The notes beneath the pieces are model-generated. The model did not search any database and was not told the origin of the DNA. It was given only the letters and a program-made list of their open reading frames with translations. The translations under genes and the position numbers were made by a program. From Symbiodinium kawagutii (taxonomy: Eukaryota > Sar > Dinophyceae > Suessiales > Symbiodiniaceae), in the NCBI GenBank assembly GCA_009767595.1, contig VSDK01027860.1, positions 147,570 to 211,569 of the forward strand: a stretch of 64,000 bases of DNA, written 5' to 3'. Below, one piece after another: positions 1-10,139 of this stretch. Numbering within the stretch: position 1 is the first letter of the stretch; every line of letters starts with the position of its first letter.

Positions 1-39
1 AATGTGAAAACATGCCGCTCGAACCGCAGGGCAGTCTTT

Positions 40-1116
40 CTAAACCAAAGCGGAATACTGAAGCACAGCACATGCCCGTTCAGACATTGTTCCTTGGATG
101 CGCAGTTTGACTCGGTCAAAATGTGCAATGCGGTCTTCACAGCGGGCCTTGTGACTCAAATAAAATTCACTCTGGAATTTGGGATATGAAACTTGATCTT
201 TGATCCCCAAGAATTCCAGCATCATGTGAACAAAAACGGCCTGCTTTGGGGATGTCAAGTCCTCATACCTCACGAAGTGATATGGTAATCCCAAGTGACG
301 CAGAAAAGCCAACCATGTCAAGATTTCATGCTCTTGGTCTCGCAACCTCTCCAACTGTGGCTGTCCAAAAATGATCTTTGTACTATTCATCGTTGCTGCC
401 GCGACATCTGGATCCCTGGTGTGAGAAGCCTCTGCAAGGTGAAGTTCTTTCCGATTTTGTCCTGTTTGCATTTTGGAGGCTATTGTCAAAATTACAGCCT
501 CACGAACCAAGTGCAAAATTCGCACATTTCGCTTTTGCAAGTAATCTTTGAACCATTCACGTGGCAAATCAACGCCATTGACTTTGTGGCGTTCCCCTCC
601 CACTTGATTGTACATGATCTTGAAGCCGGCAATCCGCTTGCCCTGTTTTCGCGCTTCTTTGCAAACTGCGTCAAAGCTTCGGTCAACTTCATCCATCCAA
701 TTTGCTGAAACGGCTGCTTTGGGTCGAACCGAAAATTCTTTCAGAAGTTCTCCCGGCATCGGGCACCACACTTCTGGCTGGTGACCCAAGGCTTCACACA
801 GCCATCCTGAACCACTCCTTTGCGTCGTGAACATGATGAACTTGATGCAGTTCGCATCCTCATGCTCGATGTGAGCAGCGTCGTCGTTTGCCCTGGACAT
901 GCTCTGGGCGAAATGGTATGATTGACGTCCATAATGTGAAACCAGCAAGGTGCCAAAAACAATTCCCAAGGTAAAACCGGCAATGGTACCAAAGACAGCC
1001 GACACATCTCTGCGAGACACCGTGTCTGAAACCATTCTGGCAAGACTTTGCTTGCCACCTGCTGGCCCAAATACTCGAGCCGAATGGTTCTCCAGGTCAG
1101 CAATCCGCAAATACAC
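40..1116 (-). CDS. Membrane-anchored sulfotransferase, tandem copy 1
   Basis: An intact 358-residue reading frame. It probably transfers sulfate from PAPS to a glycan or small acceptor in the Golgi lumen; the acceptor cannot be read from sequence. A hydrophobic stretch at about residues 40-60 suits a type II signal anchor, followed by a short Ser/His-rich stem. The PAPS 5'-phosphosulfate loop is seen as FTTQRSGSGWL near residues 96-106. A 3'-phosphate-binding segment follows as ILHLVREAVI, and RYEDL near residue 286 matches the conserved tail of Stf0/carbohydrate sulfotransferases. The usual core length for the family is about 250-300 residues, so the domain is complete. The first Met gives an extra leader of about 27 residues. 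The homologous region in copy 2 lacks a Met there, so the true start may be Met28 (MVSDTVSRRD) or be created by splicing. The gene appears intronless over this span, unlike most of the window. Copy 2 lies 2.93 kb upstream. Confidence 0.88.
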   Translation of the reverse strand: MYLRIADLENHSARVFGPAGGKQSLARMVSDTVSRRDVSAVFGTIAGFTLGIVFGTLLVSHYGRQSYHFAQSMSRANDDAAHIEHEDANCIKFIMFTTQRSGSGWLCEALGHQPEVWCPMPGELLKEFSVRPKAAVSANWMDEVDRSFDAVCKEARKQGKRIAGFKIMYNQVGGERHKVNGVDLPREWFKDYLQKRNVRILHLVREAVILTIASKMQTGQNRKELHLAEASHTRDPDVAAATMNSTKIIFGQPQLERLRDQEHEILTWLAFLRHLGLPYHFVRYEDLTSPKQAVFVHMMLEFLGIKDQVSYPKFQSEFYLSHKARCEDRIAHFDRVKLRIQGTMSERACAVLQYSALV

Positions 1117-1122
1117 AGAATA

Positions 1123-1260
1123 TCAAAGCTAAGGCTTGCTGTAGCTAGCTGGTCAGCAGCAACGACAACAACAGCCCCCACTACCACCACCACCGCTACC
1201 ACTACCACTACCACCGCTGCTACTGCTATTGATCTTGTTGCAGCTGCTGCTACGGTTCAC
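1123..1260. repeat. ACC/GCT trinucleotide-rich microsatellite
   Basis: Impure CAC/ACC and GCT triplets run just 5' of sulfotransferase copy 1. Poly-Val or poly-Thr reading frames across it are products of the repeat. Confidence 0.8.
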
Positions 1261-1860
1261 TCACGACATAATGCTCGCAACACCTGCGTTGCCTAATGTG
1301 GCTCCGCAGGAAAGCCTAAGGGATAACATGACACCACCATGGGCTGCAACTTCAAGATGGTCATGGCCACCATGGGGTTGGCTTACGCTGTAATAATGAA
1401 CCGTTTGTGGCTGCACCATGGGTATTTATTAAGCATATGACTGAAATGAATGATTAATGTTGATGATATTTATCATTACGCACTACTAGCCATAGTAAGC
1501 TTGCCCATGAAGGTCCAACATGCTCGAAGATATTCATGCTAATGATTACGGTGTCGTTACAAGGATGCTCAACTAATCCTACCGGAAACATGAGTTTCTC
1601 ACCAGGAGGTCATGGTTGCTTACTACCTTTCTGGCGTCTCAGCGAACCTGAGTGATTTCGCGATTGCATCTGGAGATTAGGCTGCTATCACATGCACATA
1701 TGCTACAGTGACAAAAGGAAGAACTCAGCAACTACAAGGGTCCATGCTCCATAATATATAGCTGTTACAAATGCTGCTACAGTATATTCTACGGGTTGGG
1801 CATATATCAAAAAAACTTAAGTATGAAGTGCAGAACTTTCGTGCTACGAATCATTGATAA
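1261..1860. other. Intergenic spacer between sulfotransferase copies
   Basis: AT-rich sequence with no reading frame that looks coding on either strand. I see no recognisable element here beyond scattered CCATGG and CACCATGG words. Confidence 0.6.
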
Positions 1861-1892
1861 ATAATACTAATAATACCAATATCACAAACAGA

Positions 1893-2140
1893 TTCACCAA
1901 TCAATCACATCACCAATCAATCACATCACCAATCAATCACACCACCAATCAATCACATCACCAATCACAAATCAATCACATCACCAACCACAAATAAATC
2001 ACATCACATCACCGACCCAATCACATCACCAATCAATAACATTACAAACAAATCACATCACCAATCAATTGCATCACGAATGAATCACATCACCAATCAA
2101 TCACATCACCAATCACATCAAAAATAAATTCACATCACCA
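1893..2140. repeat. Minisatellite of CAATCAATCACATCAC units
   Basis: About fourteen degenerate copies of a roughly 16-17 bp unit, CAATCAATCACATCAC, with some shortened or substituted units. It lies between the two sulfotransferase genes. Confidence 0.9.
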
Positions 2141-2147
2141 GTCATCT

Positions 2148-2520
2148 TGGATCTTGACTTTGTGTGGCAGGCGTCACATTTGGTGCATCTGGACCTGTTC
2201 TAGGATAGCTTTTCGCAATGGCAGATCTGTGGCACGTGATGTTGGCGAAGTGTTGGATCTTGACTTTGTGTGGCAGGCGTGGTACTTTGGGCATGATGAT
2301 GTTCTTGTATAAAAAAAAGGTGGGATAAAATGTGGGATAGTTTTTCGCAATGGCGGGCTGCGACAAGTGATGTTGGAGAAGTCTTGGATCGTGACTTTGT
2401 GTGGCAGGCGTGGCATTTCGTGCATCTGGACTTGTTCTAGGATAGCTTTTCGAAATGGCAGGGCTGTGACAAGTGATGTTGGAGAAGTCTTGGATCGGGA
2501 CTTTGCCGGTGTGGCCGGCG
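2148..2520. repeat. Tandem repeat with ~105-130 bp unit
   Basis: Four copies of a unit beginning near GGATCTTGACTTTGTGTGGC, at about 2150, 2254, 2386 and 2492. Each carries a conserved segment containing GATAGCTTTTCG and AATGGCAG. The last copy runs directly into the TGTGG satellite. Open frames here are repeat-derived. Confidence 0.85.
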
Positions 2521-2725
2521 TGGTGTGGTGTGGTGTGGTGTGGTGTGGTGTGGTGTGGTGTGGTGTGATCAATGGGGCGCGGTGTGGTGTCGTGTGGTGT
2601 GGTGTGGTGTGGTGCGGTGTGGTGTGGTGTGGTGTGGTGTGGTGTGATCAATGGGGCGCGGTGTGGTGTCGTGTGGTGTGGCGCGATGTGGTCGATGGGG
2701 CGCGGTGTGGTGTGATGTGGTGACA
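2519..2725. repeat. TGTGG pentanucleotide satellite
   Basis: An almost pure GTGTG/TGTGG array broken by three copies of a GATCAATGGGGCGCGG-like interruption, the third diverged, which shows a higher-order repeat. The strand is strongly G-rich, with T and almost no A. Confidence 0.95.
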
Positions 2726-2972
2726 CCCTTTAGGCACAATTGTCTTCCATGTAGGCCTTTATAAGCTTGGAAGCTTCTGCCCCTGCCTCGCGCGGGTACT
2801 ACTTTTAGCGAGCTCTTTATTTTCTTTATTTTTTGCAAGCGTTGACATAAACAATAGCAAGTCAATCCATTATTACTACACACACACACCAAAAAAAAAG
2901 CTAAGTGTCATGTTGAGTTGAATTGGATTCTAGATGATCAAAGGAGTTGGCCCAAACTGCAGGGCGGTCTTT

Positions 2973-4022
2973 CTAAACCAAAGCGGAATACTGCAGCACG
3001 GCACATGCCCGTTCAGACATTGTTCCTTGGATGAGCCGTTTGACTCGTTCTTCCCAATGATCAATGCGATCCTCGCAGCGGGCCTTGTGACTCAAATAAA
3101 ATTCACTTTGGAATTTGGGATATGAAACTTGATCTTTGATCCCCAAGAATTCCAGCATCATGTGAACAAAAACGGCCTGCTTTGGGGATGTCAAGTCCTC
3201 ATATCTCACGAAGTGATATGGTAATCCCAAGTGACGCAGGAAAGCCAACCATGTCAAGATTTCATGCTCTTGGTCTCGCAACCTCTCCAGATGTGGCTGT
3301 CCAAAAATGATCTTTGTACTATTCATCATTGCCGCCGCGACATCTGGATCCCTGGTGTGAGCAACTGCAAGGTGAGTCTCTTGCCCAAATTTACTTGTTT
3401 GTTTTTTGGAGGCTACTGTCAAAATTACAGCCTCCCGAACCAAGTGCAAAATTCGCACTTTTCGCTTTTGCAAGTAATCTTTGAACCATTCACGTGGCAA
3501 ATCAACGCCGTTGACTGTGTGGTGTTCCCCTCCCACTTGATTGTACATGATCTTGAAGCCGGCAATCCGCTTGCCCTGTTTTCGCGCTTCTTGGCAAACT
3601 GTGTCGAACTTGCGGTCGACTTCCTTCATCCATTTCTTTGAGTTTTTTGATTCAGGTAGTCTCTTAAACGTAGCCATAAGTTCTCCCGGCATCGGGCACC
3701 ACACTTCTGGCTGGTGACCCAAGGCTTCACACAGCCATCCTGAACCACTCCTTTGCGTCGTGAACATGATGAACTTGATGCAGTTCGCATCCTCATGCTC
3801 GATGTGAGCAGCGTCGTCGTTTGCCTTGGACATGCTCTGGGCGAAATGGTGTGATTGTTGTGCCGGGGCTTTTGACGACTTGAGCTCCACTTCAGAGAAA
3901 TGGTATGATTGACGTCCATAATGTAGAACCATCAAAGTGCCAAAAGCAATTCCCAAGGTGAAACCGGCAATGGTACCGAAAACAGCCAACACATCTCTGC
4001 GAGACACCGTGTCTGAAACCAT
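2973..4022 (-). CDS. Membrane-anchored sulfotransferase, tandem copy 2
   Basis: An intact 349-residue frame nearly identical to copy 1 over most of its length, including the transmembrane anchor, the FTTQRSGSGWL PAPS loop and the RYEDL motif. It differs in a few compact places: a roughly 20-residue longer stem (containing SEVELKSSKAPAQQSHHF), a recast segment after PMPGEL, and the segment after ILTVASK. Nucleotide identity continues upstream of Met1 in the same frame (RNHSARVFG), with no Met before a stop. So either this Met is the start, or a spliced or trans-spliced upstream exon adds the leader. A CTACAG sequence just upstream could be an acceptor. The role should match copy 1: PAPS-dependent sulfation in the secretory pathway. 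The divergence falls in regions that in this family often contact the acceptor, so the copies may differ in substrate. Confidence 0.88.
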   Translation of the reverse strand: MVSDTVSRRDVLAVFGTIAGFTLGIAFGTLMVLHYGRQSYHFSEVELKSSKAPAQQSHHFAQSMSKANDDAAHIEHEDANCIKFIMFTTQRSGSGWLCEALGHQPEVWCPMPGELMATFKRLPESKNSKKWMKEVDRKFDTVCQEARKQGKRIAGFKIMYNQVGGEHHTVNGVDLPREWFKDYLQKRKVRILHLVREAVILTVASKKQTSKFGQETHLAVAHTRDPDVAAAMMNSTKIIFGQPHLERLRDQEHEILTWLAFLRHLGLPYHFVRYEDLTSPKQAVFVHMMLEFLGIKDQVSYPKFQSEFYLSHKARCEDRIDHWEERVKRLIQGTMSERACAVLQYSALV

Positions 4023-4192
4023 TCTGGCAAGACTTTGCTTGCCACCTGCCAGCCCAAATACTCGAGCCGAATGGTTCCTCGGGTCTGTATCGCAAAGAAT
4101 CCTTGCTGTAGTTGGTCAGCAACAAAATGGCACAATCACTACTGCTTCTGCTACACTTTGATATGCTTCACCGTGCTCACAACATCCGAGTG

Positions 4193-4848
4193 TCAAAGGT
4201 CCTTGCCTGGAAAATGCGAACAAAAGCCACGAAAAACTTGAATATATACATACCATGAATTGAAGAGTTGTGGGTGTGTTTTGGATACATGATCAATTAG
4301 CAAGTGGGGGCTCAGCTTGCTGCCAAAACCATGAGTCACCCAATATGCGGGAACCAACCCCACACTCAAGTACAGGATCTTCGGGTTGAGTTTGTCTTGC
4401 ACCTGTTGGTACTTGGCGTCTTGGTGACTCTGTCATTGCCCATGTTTCTTTGGCACCACTCTTGCTGTTCTGTTTTCTGCCGTGCCCGCCTTAGACTCCG
4501 GTCTGTCATATCTGTCTTTCACCTACCATTGATCCAAATATATCCAAATGTGAACACCCGTCCAGTGTTTACTGATTTTACCCACCAACATCATGATCCC
4601 CACAAAGTGAGATGGTTCTCTTCGGTGTGGGGTCCCCACAACCAGTTGCATTTTGTGAGGTCGGCACCAGGTCCACCAGGTCGGGCGTCAAGTTTGACCC
4701 ACCCAGATGAGCTGTGCCCTGGAAAACGTGAAGACTTGCCAAGGATCATAGTGATCATGATGAAAATTATTGGCAAAATCCTGCTGCATGAGCAAAACTG
4801 TCACCAGACAATAATGGAGATCGAACGAATCAGTAGTGGATGATGACG

Positions 4849-4913
<65 letters not shown>

Positions 4914-5207
4914 CATCATCATCATCACCACCATCAACATGAGCCCTGGTCAGACAATGCCTGCTGCTTGGGTGCTCAATGAATCCCGACTTTTCAGCTG
5001 CCATGACCCATAGGCCTTGAAGGTCACAGGAGCACCAGCAACCAGAATGATGACACACTGCAGCACCCACAGCCGTGCCATGACACCAGGCATCATGGCA
5101 GCAGCGTTGAATCTCTGCGGCGGTGCAGCCAATGCTGATTTCATATGAGCTTTTTGACACTGAGTGGGTGAGTCAGCCGCTAAAACCTGAACATGCCGCG
5201 CAAACAA
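4193..5207 (-). CDS. Small multi-exon gene with signal-peptide-like N-terminus
   Basis: Putative gene read from three minus-strand segments. About 5,098-4,965 begins with Met and contains MARLWVLQCVIILVAGAP, a good signal peptide or N-terminal anchor. About 4,730-4,660 lies between a TTTTCCAG acceptor and an ACTG/GTTGTG donor and reads GTAHLGGSNLTPDLVDLV. About 4,425-4,290 reads KLNPKILYLSVGLVPAYW followed by THGFGSKLSPHLL, with a hydrophobic segment. I do not recognise the product. A secreted or membrane protein of 130-170 residues is my inference. The first intron would hold the ATC microsatellite. These exons could instead be 5' exons of sulfotransferase copy 2, which starts about 170 bp downstream on the same strand. 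Confidence 0.4.
4851..4940. repeat. ATC/GAT trinucleotide microsatellite
   Basis: More than 25 near-perfect CAT/ATC triplets. The poly-Asp and poly-Met frames across it are repeat products. Confidence 0.97.
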
Positions 5208-5389
5208 AGAAGTTCCATTTGGGGATGGTTACCCAGCAATTGTTTCGGTATAATCACCTGGTACCTTGAGGCATATCTGTGGAGATTTGGAAACTTTTGA
5301 CATACTCTGAAAGAAGTTGCTTTCACCATGAGCCAAATCCGTGTGAGTCAACAGGCATCAAACACGGTCAGTAAGCTAAAGTCATAGAG

Positions 5390-5680
5390 CGGTCCCACTG
5401 CGCTCCCAATGCGCCCAGATCTTTCGGCTCGCGATGCGGGCGGCACCGTGCGGGAAACGGACGTGCTCTAAGGTGACAAGGTGGCCATATGGGGTCTGAA
5501 AATGCCGACCCCCAGCTGCCACTGGATTTCCATCAGCCCTTAGGATTGCCTATGCGCAAGTGCGGCCTCAAGCCTATCGGCAGATGGACTTGGCCTTTCG
5601 ATCCTGGGACAAACTTCAGCTGGCAGGCACTGGCAGGGGGGCGAACAAGCCGAGCTTCGCAGATGAACATCCTCACAAAT
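5390..5680 (-). CDS. Coding patches, probably two minus-strand exons
   Basis: A GC-rich patch with frames open on both strands. On the minus strand, one segment (about 5,670-5,535) reads QLKFVPGSKGQVHLPIGL. A second, after a CATTTTCAG acceptor at about 5,493, reads HVRFPHGAARIASRKIWAHW. The plus strand also offers an open frame (AYRQMDLAFRSWDKLQLAG). I favour minus because every confident gene in the window is on that strand. No family recognised. Confidence 0.35.
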
Positions 5681-5684
5681 GAGC

Positions 5685-5807
5685 TACAAGGTGGGCCCCC
5701 CTGGTTATAGGTTATAGGTTAAATTTAACTATATAGGTATATCTTCCATAACTGGTAGTTACCCCAGTTATGAGCCAACTTAGCTAGCTAAGGGGGCCCA
5801 CCTTGTA
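5685..5807. mobile_element. MITE-like element, family A
   Basis: A 123 bp element with terminal inverted repeats TACAAGGTGGGCCCCC at 5,685 and its complement ending at 5,807. The interior is AT-rich with GGTTATA repeats and TTAGCTAGCTAA. A diverged relative is at 21,901-22,043. There is no coding capacity, so it would be non-autonomous. Confidence 0.75.
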
Positions 5808-6524
5808 CGGTAGCTGACCCCCAGGTCCTTTGTCAGTGAAACCGAAGCACCGCAGCACCGCACGTATCAAAGGGCTTGATCAACTGGTTTTACTGCTGGG
5901 TTGTAATGGCAGGAGGGATCAATGCTGATGGTATTGACCATGGACAACTGAGTTGGTGACGATGCTCAATAGCACATGTTCAATTAATTCAGCCGAGTTA
6001 GGTCAATGCCAAATTCTTATGCCCAACCATGGGTGTAATAGGATCTTGACGAATCCCTCAACCTCAAGGACGAGGATCTAAACAAAACTGACAGGGCAAG
6101 CTGAAGACAAGGCCATCAGGGTGAGGCCTCGCGCCGCGTTGCCATGTCCATGTCACATGATCAAACTCAAGAAACAGCAACGTGCATCACACAATTGCAA
6201 CCGTTGATGTCCAAATCATGACATTGCGGGTTTTACGGTAGTAATATGTAGTAATCTCTCACAATCACCATCTGGTTGATGTTCTTCTTATGCTGATTCG
6301 TGGTGGTTGTGGGTGTGTCATCGGCATGGTAGTGACAACCTGGTAGTAATTTCAACCAACCATGGTGATGCCCTGGGCAAAGAACCTCTGAATAGATCAA
6401 GCCATGATGGCAGCGACATGCTTCTGATGACTGCCGAAACGTGGTAAAACATGGAAAATATGGTCAAACATGGCAAAGCATGGAGAAATATCATCGTAGT
6501 GGCGGAAACGAACTCAAGATTCAC

Positions 6525-7010
6525 ACCTTCAGGCGCAGGGGGGAGGAGTCTGGATGAGCATCCACCTCCATTGGGTGATTGACCCAATCTGTGCGATTAC
6601 AACCTTTTGGCAAACATGAAATCCGATCAAATCAATGGGTGGTGGAAAGCAGAGTAATGGCATGGTCTAGCAAATCATTGATTTGTGGATGCTGAAACAA
6701 GCTTGGCAAGTCTTGAAAGGCTGGCGCCCAAATGTTGCTGACCAGCTTCGGCACCAGCCGCGCACGTCTTTTCTACACAAAAACCATTGCCGCCAGGAAC
6801 TCAAACTTCCTATAATCTGCCTACCAGGAGTCTTTCCAGTCGTGTCAACCTGGCCTCAAAAAAAGGAGCAGCAAACAGGAGCCAGTAAAACCAAGCAAAC
6901 AAATGCAAACTTCCGGTCCAATTTCATCCAAATCTTTTTAGGAGGTTCCTGTCATGATGTTGCCGCCGTGCTCTTGTTGAGACTGAAAGCCTGGTTGCTG
7001 CCCGCCCCAT
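6525..7010 (-). CDS. Cluster of three short minus-strand exon candidates
   Basis: Three patches read as exons. About 7,010-6,945 after a GAGAG acceptor reads EWGGQQPGFQSQQEHGGN. About 6,764-6,690 after TTTTGTGTAG reads RARLVPKLVSNIWAPAFQ. About 6,585-6,527 reads VNHPMEVDAHPDSSPLRLK before a GTGTGA donor. Each is short but has splice-like edges and low stop density. They probably belong to the long fragmented gene region upstream. No function assigned. Confidence 0.3.
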
Positions 7011-8136
7011 TCCTCTCAGGCATACTTGAAATCAGGGTAGAAGATGTAAGGACCTGAGGTCCACTGAGGCCCCACTGAGGTCCACAGGTCAATGCAGTGT
7101 CAGGTTCTGCAACTAATGGGTCCTATCACAGTGGGGTAGCTCCATCGGCTCTCCTGAGGCCTTCAAGGCTTGGGATCAGCCAACAACGGATGTCAAAGGA
7201 GCATCAGGTTGTACATCAGTTTACGTTGCAATTTGGCTATGCAATCTTATGATTGGTTTATATATCAGTTTCTGGCTGGTACTGTGTGAACGCGTACCCT
7301 GTTGCATATTGTTGCATGACTATTGGTAAACCATACTTATATTGTTACACTAGGACAGTCTGTGTTTGTTAATATGCTTATGATTTCAGTCACTAACCAC
7401 ATGATAACTCAGTGGACCAACTCGGCTAGCACTGCTGCAAGGCGAGTTCACCCCTTAGGCTCATTAGCACTGGCTACTGGGATTAGCTGTCAGAATACAA
7501 CGTTTAACGGGTAGCAAGGTGGTAGCCCGTGATGGCTCGTGTATTGGTTGGTGTATGCCCACATAACTGCAGTTAGGTAATATAACTAGGTGGGTTATAA
7601 GCCGCAACTATGATAGTTATTGATAGCCATGGTAGATACATGTCGCAACTGCAACACACCTCGGCTTTCGTTGCACCCTACTTGTGCCATCCCTGTCACC
7701 CACCAAGATCAAGTGACGGCGACGGCGCATCTGGGGCCCTTCGATGTAAGTGGTTCCGGCGTTGAACCTGGTTGAAGCAGCCAGAGGGAACTGGGGCTTG
7801 GTGGGCTAGTGGTGGCTGGTTGGTGCTTGGATGATCTATCCATAAAACTTGGGGTAAAAACATTGAACACTTTCGACCAATCCACGGTTGAAAGACCTTC
7901 AATCTTTTGCAAAGCAATGATCAAACCAAAATGCCATTGACTGGCTCCTATTTGAGGTTATCTGTATGTCTTTGGCCTCTACTCGAAGAAACATGTGCCT
8001 CTCATTTTTGTTTCAACATGTTTTCCACTGTGTGCACGTACGCATTTGGAGATGGCTGCCTTTCGATTCCCAACCTTACATGCCTGACGCTTAGCACCAG
8101 CACAGCTCAAAAAATGAGCTTAGACTTGATCAGTTG
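7011..8136. other. Intron or intergenic stretch
   Basis: No frame here convinces me as coding. A small GC-rich patch at 7,700-7,760 is open in several frames, but has no clear edges. The sequence is otherwise AT-rich. Confidence 0.45.
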
Positions 8137-8900
8137 CCAAGTGGCTTGGATTGATCCCACTGGCACTTCTGAACTTCCTTGGCTGCCGGCAGGTCATCAT
8201 TTTTGTGCAGCCGGTGTATGACCCTGGGGCAAGAACTCAAGTTGATCTTGTTGTGAGCGCGAGCACTTTCCAAGGCCATACAGAAACCAGAACACTCCAA
8301 CCGTGGTCCCAGTCATTGCGACTTGCCCTTTTCCTCGCAGCATATGAGCTAACATTCCTGGCAACCTGTGAGATTATACCCGTGTTCACGACATGCTACA
8401 AGAGCCAATCATTTACAGCTTTAGCTGGGAAAACAACTTATTCATTCATCGAAAGACTCAAGGAATCGGAGGTATTCATGGTGGCTTGGGGGTCAATTGC
8501 TGACTGGTGAAAACTCCCCTTTACCAGTCTTCGTCATTGCTGCTGATTGAGCTACAGGCACAAAAGCTATCAATCAATCATAATCATTATCCACCATCAT
8601 TAAGCCCTATCATGAACCATTAGCAACAAACTAACCATCATTGTGACCATTAAGCATCATAAACCCCCAGCAACAAAAACCAGCTGCGCTCTCCTTGAGG
8701 ATTCGTTGGGGACGAGTCGGCATGAGTCTTGGCTATGCCTAGCACCCAGCACCGCAACCGCAGCCCATGGCCGGCTGAGCGTCGTCCCACCACTTCATGC
8801 ACTTCTTGGCTGCGGTCTCCGGCTGGATCTGGTACTGGTGGACCTTGGATGCCATGGGATTGCTGGGATCCCAGGTCGGCAGGTCATGACATCGAAGCAT
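8137..8900 (-). CDS. Coding patches with Cys/Gly-rich C-terminal exon
   Basis: About 8,900-8,739 is an open 53-codon frame ending in a TAG stop. It contains SKVHQYQIQPETAAKKCMKW and ends PAMGCGCGAGC, and looks like a genuine terminal exon. About 8,375-8,206 follows a CACAG acceptor and reads MLRGKGQVAMTGTTVGVFWF, a partly hydrophobic segment, then SQQDQLEFLPQGHTPAAQK. About 8,205-8,137 reads DDLPAAKEVQKCQWDQSKPL to a TGA. Two adjacent stops suggest either two gene ends or introns I have not placed. I do not recognise the family. Confidence 0.4.
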
Positions 8901-10139
8901 GCAAAAACATCATCGACTTAAGCAGTATTTAAGTATAGATAAATAGGAATCGAATTGAATAGATTATGATCATATAACATTCATTTAATCAGTAGCTGCA
9001 ATATGTTGAAAACTCATATAACCAATGTTAAATGAAAAAGTACAATATACAATCGATACCAGTATTTTATCAACTAGCTGCCAACAATCAAAAGCGAACA
9101 TAGTGATTGATCGTCAACAGTGAAGTCTGCAGAATCAGGAAAAATGGTCAATCAACACCGGCTTCAGGTGTGGAAATGATGATTTATCCTATTCTATCCT
9201 ACCGGGAGTGGCAACCAGTAGAAGAATCCTGAATGGAATGGCCGAACCCCCGAAATATATCTCGTGCCAAGTGCTAGAAGACTTCTTCCACCAACAGCGG
9301 TACGGAAACCACCAAATCATGAGAAAACGGCCAGCTCCAATTGGAACGAACTGAATATCATGGCGATTCCCGATCAACAGGGTCAGCATCGGTTAGGGAC
9401 AGCTTGGATCAGCTTGGTCTGTATCGTTTCGCCGCAAGAAACAGCCCTCACCCCTTTGGAATGCTACGGCTGTTGGTCGTTCTCAGTGTTCTTGGATGGT
9501 CACCCCGGATGGATCACGAGCAGCTTCTGGAACGATTAGGGTGGCCACGGTCCGCCAAAATCGGTTGGTATTACTAGGGGATGCTGGCCAACAATAACGG
9601 ACCACCTACAAGCAAACAACGGTGAACAACAAGCAAAAAAAAGCCACTAGGGCATGATACTCACCAATAAGCAACAAAGAATTGAAAATTTGTTCCTATG
9701 GTTGGCAAGCCAGTCAACACAATGGGTAAATACACCAAAGCAAATCGGCTCGTACAACACTCATTATCGACCCGAGGTTGTGGAACTGCTGGTGAAACTT
9801 TGTCCGTAATTGAGAGTACCATCAAACCATTGGTGGGCGATGATCAGCGGTGAGCAATTAAGACTAGATTGTACACCTTATTGTTGTTAAATACCACCAA
9901 AAGATTGGCCATTCAATATGTGGTTAAGAGTAATTTTTTACATACACACTGACAATCACAAATAAATCACTGTTTCCTTAGGACAACGATGACAACTTGT
10001 TGCTTGAAGGACGTCAAAACAAATAAAGAACCACAGCAACCTTGAGTAGTTGGATCTTGGGTGTTCTCCAGATGATCTATATGTGCCATCCCGTGTCTGA
10101 AATTATCTGCATCACATCCTATGCTTTGCACCGGTCAAG
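8901..10139. other. Mostly non-coding stretch with one strand-ambiguous open patch
   Basis: AT-rich sequence. The exception is 9,341-9,577, where a plus-strand frame of 78 codons reads LGLYRFAARNSPHPFGMLRL and the minus strand reads FWRTVATLIVPEAARDPSG. Either could be an exon. The minus strand fits the rest of the window. Confidence 0.4.

Noticed and set aside
2142-2892. Several long His/Thr/Pro or Val/Trp-rich frames
   Set aside because: They are direct translations of the TGTGG satellite and the adjacent tandem repeat.
4304-4843. 179-codon plus-strand open frame
   Set aside because: Composition is erratic with no domain. The opposite strand carries better exon-like segments with splice edges, and the frame runs into the microsatellite.
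4801-5160. Poly-Asp protein
   Set aside because: Translation of the ATC/GAT microsatellite.
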